In this document: one piece after another, positions 5,770 through 9,840 of the stretch
Numbering within the stretch: position 1 is the stretch's first letter
Layout: every line of letters starts with the position of its first letter
Source: Blautia sp. AF19-10LB
GTDB taxonomy: Bacteria; Bacillota; Clostridia; Lachnospirales; Lachnospiraceae
DNA: 9,840 nt
Direction of reading: 5' to 3'
Assembly: GCF_003461245.1 (NCBI RefSeq)
Contig: NZ_QTWS01000052.1
Span: 1-9,840, forward strand
The notes under the pieces: generated by a model
What the model saw: only the letters and a program-made list of their open reading frames with translations
The model's database searches: none
Told to the model about the DNA's origin: nothing
Position numbers and translations under genes: made by a program

Positions 5770-6090
5770 TTAACCTTCTCTTTTATGTCTATCCATAAGT
5801 AGCAGAATAAACATAACAAACCATATCACCCATGCAATTAAACAACCGATTCCTATATGCCAAATATCTATAATCATTCCAGCAATAAAAGGAATTGACA
5901 TAAACATCATTCTCTTCCCATATGCCTTACACATAGCATTTTCATCATATTTTTTTCGTTCTTCTGCTGATTTCATATTATAACCAGACAAGAATTTGGA
6001 TGCTTGTCCTTTTGACCTATAAAACCATATTCCAAATAAAAGCATAATCACTGCCATTGCAAAGTCAAAAATAATATAAATATAGAACAT
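5770..6090 (-). CDS. DUF3784-family membrane protein, copy B
   Basis: A 106-residue membrane protein with helices at about 4-24, 60-78 and 81-100. Between the first two helices is the DUF3784 signature: SGYN (35-38), then SAEERKKYDE (41-50) and a Cys at 54. The function of DUF3784 proteins is not established. It is a paralogue of the gene immediately upstream (SGYN..EEKKKYDEK..C), 41 bp away. AAGGAAGG precedes the ATG by about 6 nt. The two genes are probably co-transcribed, perhaps forming a hetero-oligomer (inference). Confidence 0.85.
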   Translation of the reverse strand: MFYIYIIFDFAMAVIMLLFGIWFYRSKGQASKFLSGYNMKSAEERKKYDENAMCKAYGKRMMFMSIPFIAGMIIDIWHIGIGCLIAWVIWFVMFILLLMDRHKREG

Positions 6091-6131
6091 ATAATGCCTT
6101 CCTTTCAGTCAATTCCTCAAACCAGAAATTA

Positions 6132-6464
6132 TTACTTTTTGCATAGTGTGTTTTCTAAAATGATAATAACCACGACATCAACTACAATGATTCCCAATGC
6201 AATATATACAAAAAATGCAGGCAAAATATTTTCAAGCAAGCCCATAATTAATACAAGAATTGCTATAATAGACATTCCAACTCCCATTGTCCTGCATAAC
6301 TTCTTTTCATCATATTTTTTCTTTTCTTCTTTTGAAGCTGTATTATATCCAGAAATAAACCAGCTTCCGTGTCCAGAAAGTAAAACTATAGAAAGTACAG
6401 CAAATATTACAAAGACAATCCACACTATCCAATCAGAACCTGTTGCTAAATCTGCTAATTTCAA
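6132..6464 (-). CDS. DUF3784-family membrane protein, copy A
   Basis: A 110-residue membrane protein with predicted helices at about 11-30, 62-78 and 82-105 and the cytosolic-looking motif SGYN (38-41), KEEKKKYDEKKLC (45-57). This matches DUF3784, whose function is unknown. The start is an unusual TTG (6462-6464), supported by GGGAGGGG 7 nt upstream; no in-frame ATG is near. The TTG may keep expression low. It pairs with the similar gene just downstream and lies 58 bp after the zinc-ribbon gene, so the three may form one transcript. Confidence 0.82.
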   Translation of the reverse strand: MKLADLATGSDWIVWIVFVIFAVLSIVLLSGHGSWFISGYNTASKEEKKKYDEKKLCRTMGVGMSIIAILVLIMGLLENILPAFFVYIALGIIVVDVVVIIILENTLCKK

Positions 6465-6522
6465 TTATAGACCCCTCCCTAAATTCCGTTTTTCTTAATT
6501 CTAAAAATCTGAAAGTTGTCTT

Positions 6523-6720
6523 TTAAGATTTCAATTTCGTTAAATCCTCTAAATACATTTCTGTATAACCACATTCTGGGCAGACTGCAACTCTAACATC
6601 ATCTATAGTTGTCGCCTTTTGTTTTTCATCTACACGAACAACCATCCCATAGCCACCGCCATTAACTTTAAGTCTTAAATCTAATTTCATACTTGCTCCA
6701 CACTTTTCACATTTCCTCAT
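6523..6720 (-). CDS. Small zinc-ribbon protein
   Basis: A 65-residue protein with two CxxC knuckles, CEKC (4-7) and CPEC (47-50), that should bind one zinc. Between them is a beta-rich segment (LDLRLKVNGGGYGMVVRV). The second knuckle is followed by GYTEMYLEDLTKL, as in small zinc-ribbon proteins of the nucleic-acid-binding type common in Firmicutes; the exact role is unknown. GGAGG precedes the ATG by 8 nt. It follows yjdF by 47 bp, with a weak terminator between them that may uncouple the two. Confidence 0.85.
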   Translation of the reverse strand: MRKCEKCGASMKLDLRLKVNGGGYGMVVRVDEKQKATTIDDVRVAVCPECGYTEMYLEDLTKLKS

Positions 6721-6749
6721 TGTTTATACCTCCAAATCCCGAATTTGAG

Positions 6750-6769
6750 AAAAAGCCCAAAGGACTTTT
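6750..6769 (-). terminator. Weak terminator after yjdF
   Basis: In minus-strand RNA, AAAAGUCC and GGGCUUUU pair over 8 positions (one G-U) around a UUU loop and are followed by a further U. It overlaps the yjdF stop codon (6768-6770). The stem is AU-rich, so some readthrough into the zinc-ribbon gene is likely. Confidence 0.5.
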
Positions 6770-7184
6770 AATGTCCCTTATGCTTTTCTCTTTTCTTTCG
6801 CTGTTTTAGTTCAAACATTCGCTGTTCTTCCGCCTCTTTTTTCTTTCGTTTTTTTTCTTTACGCTCCTGTTTGTTCTGTTCCTGTTGTAATTTCAACGCC
6901 TGTTGCGATTTTGTGCCAATGCCAGTTTCCAGCATCTGCTTTTTTGCTGAACGCTGCATCCGTTTCGGATTTCTTTTTATATCCTTTACAATAGCTTCAA
7001 CAGCCGGACTGAATTTCAAACCGAAATAGTATTTTTGAATATATTCCTGCACTTCATAATCTTTTGGTTCTACGCCAAATGTTACCTTTGCCACAGATAA
7101 TTTACCATCTTCAATATGCTCAAATATGCCTACCCAAAATGGTTCTTCAAAATATACCGTCAATCTTCCATTTACTCTGTCCAT
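6768..7184 (-). CDS. yjdF: YjdF-family protein (DUF2992)
   Basis: A 138-residue protein matching the YjdF/DUF2992 family in length and sequence. The N-terminal domain has LTVYFEEPFWVGIFE (8-22), then LSVAKVTFGVEPKDYEVQEY and a helical segment with FSPAVEAIVKDIKRNPKRMQR. The C-terminal third (about 90-138) is a very basic, helical tail rich in KKRKK and QRKKR, which may contact nucleic acid. The biochemical function is unknown. In other Firmicutes the gene is controlled by the yjdF riboswitch, which responds to azaaromatic compounds; that RNA lies directly upstream here. The ATG follows AGGAGGG by 7 nt. It sits just downstream of a mobilisation module, as cargo. Confidence 0.9.
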   Translation of the reverse strand: MDRVNGRLTVYFEEPFWVGIFEHIEDGKLSVAKVTFGVEPKDYEVQEYIQKYYFGLKFSPAVEAIVKDIKRNPKRMQRSAKKQMLETGIGTKSQQALKLQQEQNKQERKEKKRKKKEAEEQRMFELKQRKKREKHKGH

Positions 7185-7208
7185 AAAAATCCCTCCTAAA
7201 ATTTATTG

Positions 7209-7322
7209 AACAAAGAATGGACAACCCGGAGGGGCAGGTTACTTACCCTATTTATATAGGACGGCCGGGCTACCTACCGGCTCTGGCACATCAAAGATGC
7301 ACGTTGCGTTTTTATCTTTGTT
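7209..7322 (-). promoter_or_regulatory. yjdF riboswitch
   Basis: The leader of yjdF carries the features I associate with the yjdF RNA. A perfect 8-bp closing stem pairs AACAAAGA (7315-7322) with UCUUUGUU (7209-7216). Inside it lie CCGGUAGGUAGCCCGG, a CCUAUAUAAAUAGG hairpin and GGGUAAGUAACCUGCCCC. The known class binds diverse azaaromatic compounds. The core contains CCCUCC (7228-7233), which can pair with the gene's GGAGGG, and no intrinsic terminator lies before the ATG, so control is probably at translation (inference). Confidence 0.85.
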
Positions 7323-7335
7323 TTGATAAGTTTCA

Positions 7336-7748
7336 ATTTACCTTCACTTTATTTTACCATAGTGCTTTCTAAAGTTCTATTCTAATATACAAAAATGTAA
7401 AAAAGCGATTTTATCCCCCTCGCAATCACACATATATCATGTTTTTCAATACAATTTCTTCTGCACTAGCTTTTATATTATTCATCAGCCTGACCCACTC
7501 CATCTGATCCTGTGCCTTTAATTCTTCAGTTACACCCTGTTTTTCTGTCATCTGTTCCATAAGCGTTTCCACCTGTTCTCTAGCTTCCTGATCAGTCTGA
7601 TTCAGATGTTCATTCAGCTTTCCAATCAATAACAAATACTGATACCTTGCTGATCTGTGTTCTTTTAAGAACTGCTTTCGTAACATTCCATATTTTCCAT
7701 ATGTCGGCTCTTCTTCTCTTAAAACCAGATCCGGCAAATAGTAATCTC
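7336..7748. repeat. Direct repeat copy 2 (tnpV 3' part and flank)
   Basis: The partner of 2992-3403, in the same orientation and covering the 3' two-thirds of the intact tnpV and about 90 bases beyond its stop. The repeats bracket about 3.9 kb. Beyond position 7748 the intact tnpV continues, whereas copy 1 is cut off. Confidence 0.9.
7351..7359 (-). promoter_or_regulatory. Extended -10 promoter candidate for yjdF
   Basis: On the minus strand TGGTAAAAT has both the extended TGn motif and a near-consensus -10. Transcription would start near 7345, shortly before the riboswitch closing stem. The -35 is poor, as allowed for extended -10 promoters. The site lies within the tnpV flank and is duplicated at 3007-3015. 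Confidence 0.5.
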
Positions 7749-7800
7749 CATGCAATGTATAGCTCATTCCATTTTTTTCATCATAAAATTGTTTTTTCAT
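7426..7800 (-). CDS. tnpV: TnpV-family transposon protein
   Basis: A 124-residue protein of the TnpV family, known from Tn4451-like mobilisable transposons of Clostridia; its role is not established. Family-like stretches include MSYTLHGDYYLPDLVL (12-27), YGKYGMLRKQFLKEHR and the conserved C-terminal EELKAQDQMEWVRLMNNI...AEEIV. It starts three bases after the relaxase stop (TAG 7804-7806). The ribosome binding site GGAGA is inside the relaxase's last codons, so translation is probably coupled. A degenerate second copy lies at 3082-3400. Confidence 0.88.
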   Translation of the reverse strand: MKKQFYDEKNGMSYTLHGDYYLPDLVLREEEPTYGKYGMLRKQFLKEHRSARYQYLLLIGKLNEHLNQTDQEAREQVETLMEQMTEKQGVTEELKAQDQMEWVRLMNNIKASAEEIVLKNMIYV

Positions 7801-7803
7801 AGT

Positions 7804-9225
7804 CTAAATCTCCAATCCTTTGTATTTTGTTCTATTTTTCTTACGTTGTTGGTTTTCAATCTGACTCTTTTGAGTCGCCCATTCCAACTGTTTCAGAACG
7901 CTTCCCTTTGGCATTTGCTCCATTCGCCGTTTTTCTTCCAGTGTCCTCTGTTCTTTAATATCCTGCTGCACCACATCCTCTACAGTTTCTGATCCCAAAA
8001 TACGCACCACTCTGTCATATCTGTCCGAAATCTCTTGTAAACGTTGATTATCATTTAATAATTCCCCATTTTCTTTACGCACATCATCTAACTGCGTTTG
8101 GATATCATCACATTTCTCCGTAGATTTTTGATATTTGTTTTTCCAGCTTTCTATCGTTTTGTTAAGTTCTACAACCTTTCCAGCTAATGCAGCAATCTGA
8201 TTCTTCATCTTGATAAACAATGGCTTGATTTTATTTTCTCTGTAAGGTACTGCACGTTCAAATGTTCCTGCCTCCGGTAAAAACGTCTTAATCATTCCAT
8301 ATTCTTTTATTTCTTTACTGGCATTATCCATAATCGGCTGCAGCACATCTCGACGCTCTTCCAGACTTTTTACTTCTTTTTCTGCGTCCTCTGCCCTTTG
8401 TTCTGCTTCTTGTTTCTCCCTGATTGCCTGTTCCTTATCGTCTTTTAAAATCTGGATATCTGCTCTGAATTCCGCAATTTGTGCTGTCAGTTCTTCGTTT
8501 TCTGCAGTTAGATACTCTTTCTCCTGCTCCAGCTCCTGTACTTCCTTTTTTCGCTCTTTCTTCTTGAAGTTATAAACATCCAAATGTTCCTCATGAGTAC
8601 CTTTCTGTTCCCATTCAATGCCATGCTGTTTTGCAATCTCTGCCAGGACCTTTTTTTCATGGTTCATCCACTGGTTCAACTCTGTATCATGCTTATTTCC
8701 ACCTTGAAATCCAAGACTTTTTAATGCCTGTTTCAACGAAACTCTGGTGTCCATTCCTTTTCCTTTCCAATCAGTCACATAAGGAATAAAATCAATATGT
8801 AAATGTGGAGTAGACTCATCCTGATGTAGATAACACCCAAATACCCGTAGCGCTGGATTCCGTTTCTGGAAGTCCTTTACATATTCATCCAGCACTTTTA
8901 CAGCCAGATCTCCTTCTACTGTTCCGACAGCCATATCTTCACGATTTCCAATCTGGAAAATCACTTCGTGGAACAGCTTTTCCTGCTTTCCCTGACGGAT
9001 TTTTTCATAGTAATTTATAATCTGCCGATCCTTTCTTTTTCCCACATTATACCGTTCTACAGAATCATCAAACAACTCTTTATATACTTCTTTCAGATTT
9101 TCATTCTGGTAACGGATATTCAGGTGTACTCTGTCCGGATCTACATTTTCAGCTATAAAATCCCGTCTGTTATGAGCTAGGGAACCAGCTCCAATCATGC
9201 CGCTTATTGTCCTTTTTATTGTCAT
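7804..9225 (-). CDS. MobV-family relaxase (plasmid mobilisation protein)
   Basis: A 473-residue relaxase of the Mob_Pre/MobV family, comparable to TnpZ of Tn4451. It should nick the element's oriT and lead the strand into a recipient using a helper conjugation machine. The N-terminal 215 residues hold the catalytic domain, with the metal-binding motif HQDESTPHLH (134-143). The start region LAHNRRDFIAENVDPDR is typical of clostridial members. Residues about 222-300 and 340-410 are long charged coiled coils. The ATG has a GGGGAGGTGA ribosome binding site about 6 nt upstream. An oriT-like region lies just upstream (9312-9419) and tnpV follows directly. No coupling protein or secretion genes are in the window, so the element is mobilisable rather than self-transmissible, as far as visible. 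Confidence 0.95.
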   Translation of the reverse strand: MTIKRTISGMIGAGSLAHNRRDFIAENVDPDRVHLNIRYQNENLKEVYKELFDDSVERYNVGKRKDRQIINYYEKIRQGKQEKLFHEVIFQIGNREDMAVGTVEGDLAVKVLDEYVKDFQKRNPALRVFGCYLHQDESTPHLHIDFIPYVTDWKGKGMDTRVSLKQALKSLGFQGGNKHDTELNQWMNHEKKVLAEIAKQHGIEWEQKGTHEEHLDVYNFKKKERKKEVQELEQEKEYLTAENEELTAQIAEFRADIQILKDDKEQAIREKQEAEQRAEDAEKEVKSLEERRDVLQPIMDNASKEIKEYGMIKTFLPEAGTFERAVPYRENKIKPLFIKMKNQIAALAGKVVELNKTIESWKNKYQKSTEKCDDIQTQLDDVRKENGELLNDNQRLQEISDRYDRVVRILGSETVEDVVQQDIKEQRTLEEKRRMEQMPKGSVLKQLEWATQKSQIENQQRKKNRTKYKGLEI

Positions 9226-9311
9226 ATTCCTTCACCTCCCCTTCTAAAAGCAGTGCCAGATATTGCATATAATCTTTATTTACGCCAGCCATGGCAATTA
9301 TAAGAAATCTT

Positions 9312-9419
9312 CGCCGGATACGGCGGTTTTGTTACTTTTGTCAAAAGTAACGCAAAAGCACTTTCGACAGCCGTACCGTCCATCAAAAGTACCCTTGCGC
9401 CCTGCCGGGGGCTATCCAA
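9312..9419. other. Candidate oriT upstream of the relaxase
   Basis: The 200-bp gap between the relaxase and the DUF5348 gene is dense in structure. CGCCG/CGGCG form a small hairpin (9312-9325). Perfect 10-bp arms GTTACTTTTG/CAAAAGTAAC flank one base (9331-9351). TCAAAAGTA recurs at 9341 and 9383, and a GC-rich tract CCTTGCGCCCTGCCGGGGG ends near 9411. MobV relaxases act on sites next to such inverted repeats just upstream of their gene. The nick position cannot be assigned. Confidence 0.55.
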
Positions 9420-9424
9420 TCAAA

Positions 9425-9652
9425 TTATTCCGGTATTCTTGCCTGTACATATTCCAGATCTCCGCAATATGGTGTTCCCACCAGATACCATTCTCTTGCC
9501 GGATTCATCTCCATTCTTGTCCGTACCCACTTATCATCAACCAGCACCTCAAGACCTTCTCCACAGTGAAATCCCGTATCAATCCATAAGTCTGATGCCA
9601 ACAATCCATATCTGTCATTACTGCTGTTATATCCTAATCTTCCCTGTTTCAT
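9425..9652 (-). CDS. DUF5348 domain protein
   Basis: A 75-residue soluble protein matching DUF5348, a family of unknown function frequent on conjugative and mobilisable elements of Lachnospiraceae. Typical features are GYNSSNDRYGLLASDLW (7-23), FHCGEGLEV, RTRMEMN and EWYLVGTPYCGDLEYVQARI at the C-terminus. The ATG follows AAGGGAG by about 9 nt. It sits upstream of the oriT-like region and in the relaxase's direction, suggesting a mobilisation or maintenance accessory role (inference). Confidence 0.85.
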   Translation of the reverse strand: MKQGRLGYNSSNDRYGLLASDLWIDTGFHCGEGLEVLVDDKWVRTRMEMNPAREWYLVGTPYCGDLEYVQARIPE

Positions 9653-9728
9653 TGTATCTTTCTCCCTTCTTCACAACTATCAAATTTACAGTAATCTCAC
9701 ATTCCAGCCATAGTTTTCCGTCTGCACC

Positions 9729-9809
9729 TTACCAACTTTCTCCTTGTTTACTTCTCACAGGGGCGTGACACGCTCCTGTAAAAAGGTAATCAACACGAAC
9801 TGTTACCAT
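9729..9809 (-). CDS. Possible short peptide or C-terminal end of an upstream gene
   Basis: A 26-codon frame from ATG 9807-9809 to TAA 9729-9731 reads VDYLFTGACHAPVRSK in its middle. The frame stays open upstream to the window edge, so it could also be the tail of a larger protein. The ribosome binding site is weak (AAGAGAG). An 11-bp near-perfect dyad (9757-9779) lies inside it, so the signal may be structural rather than coding. I do not recognise a family. Confidence 0.25.
   Translation of the reverse strand: MVTVRVDYLFTGACHAPVRSKQGESW
9757..9779. repeat. Near-perfect GC-rich hairpin upstream of DUF5348 gene
   Basis: ACAGGGGCGTG and CACGCTCCTGT pair over 11 positions with one G-T wobble around a single base. 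No U-run follows on either strand in the right place, so it is not a terminator. It may be a binding site for a replication, transfer or regulatory protein, or a leader structure. Confidence 0.55.
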
Positions 9810-9840
9810 CGAAAGCTCTCTTGCATTCCTTTTCTGTCCA

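Larger units (their letters stand above)
7336..9840 (-). mobile_element. Mobilisation module of a Tn4451-like integrative mobilisable element
   Basis: DUF5348 gene, oriT-like region, MobV relaxase and tnpV are arranged in one direction, a set typical of Lachnospiraceae integrative mobilisable elements. The left limit is taken from the tnpV repeat and the right side runs off the window. The cargo region 4678-7359 may belong to the same element. No recombinase is visible, so the true ends are unknown. Confidence 0.6.

Noticed and set aside
7380..7425. Terminator after tnpV (GCGA...TCGC followed by T6)
   Set aside because: The stem is only about four pairs; it could act weakly but is not supported enough to list.
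9439..9768. 108-residue plus-strand frame
   Set aside because: It is antisense to the well-supported DUF5348 gene and its composition is not protein-like.
1..9840. CRISPR array, tRNA or recombinase gene
   Set aside because: No regularly spaced identical repeats, no cloverleaf and no serine or tyrosine recombinase motifs were found on either strand.

Overview
The window looks like an accessory, mosaic stretch of a Clostridia chromosome, most likely a gut Lachnospiraceae. The base composition is AT-rich, Shine-Dalgarno sequences are strong (AGGAGG), and the families present (TnpV, MobV relaxase, DUF5348, DUF3784, YjdF, DUF2007 fusions) are typical of that group. No rRNA, tRNA or CRISPR array was seen. 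Genus-level placement is inference.

Region 1 (1-2895, minus strand) is a compact sensory operon: a secreted acidic protein with three tandem repeats of about 65 residues, then an OmpR/PhoB-type response regulator, then a membrane histidine kinase whose start overlaps the regulator's stop. Three direct repeats at exact 11-nt spacing lie just upstream of a candidate promoter, a layout typical of OmpR-family binding sites, so the operon may control itself.

Region 2 (2992-4170) is a scar of several rearrangements. It holds a truncated and frameshifted tnpV copy, a perfect 18-bp palindrome exactly at the tnpV breakpoint, an XRE-type regulator whose reading frame runs through a terminator-like hairpin, and on the opposite strand the last codons of tuf (EF-Tu) with its terminator.

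Region 3 (4300-4670) looks like a type I toxin-antitoxin locus. A 32-residue hydrophobic peptide has its own promoter, a convergent promoter makes a short opposing RNA, and the two share a symmetric terminator. The mRNA ends could also pair.

Region 4 (4678-7359, minus strand) is a cargo-like block. A yjdF riboswitch and yjdF (DUF2992) come first, then a small zinc-ribbon protein, two paralogous DUF3784 membrane proteins, and a membrane-bound XRE/DUF2007 regulator.

Region 5 (7336-9840, minus strand) is the mobilisation module of a Tn4451-like integrative mobilisable element: a DUF5348 protein, an oriT-like region, a MobV relaxase (TnpZ-like), and an intact tnpV three bases after the relaxase. 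The 3' part of tnpV and its flank occur twice in direct orientation (2992-3403 and 7336-7748), bracketing about 3.9 kb. No recombinase (TnpX-like or tyrosine) lies inside the window, so the element is incomplete here or extends beyond it.
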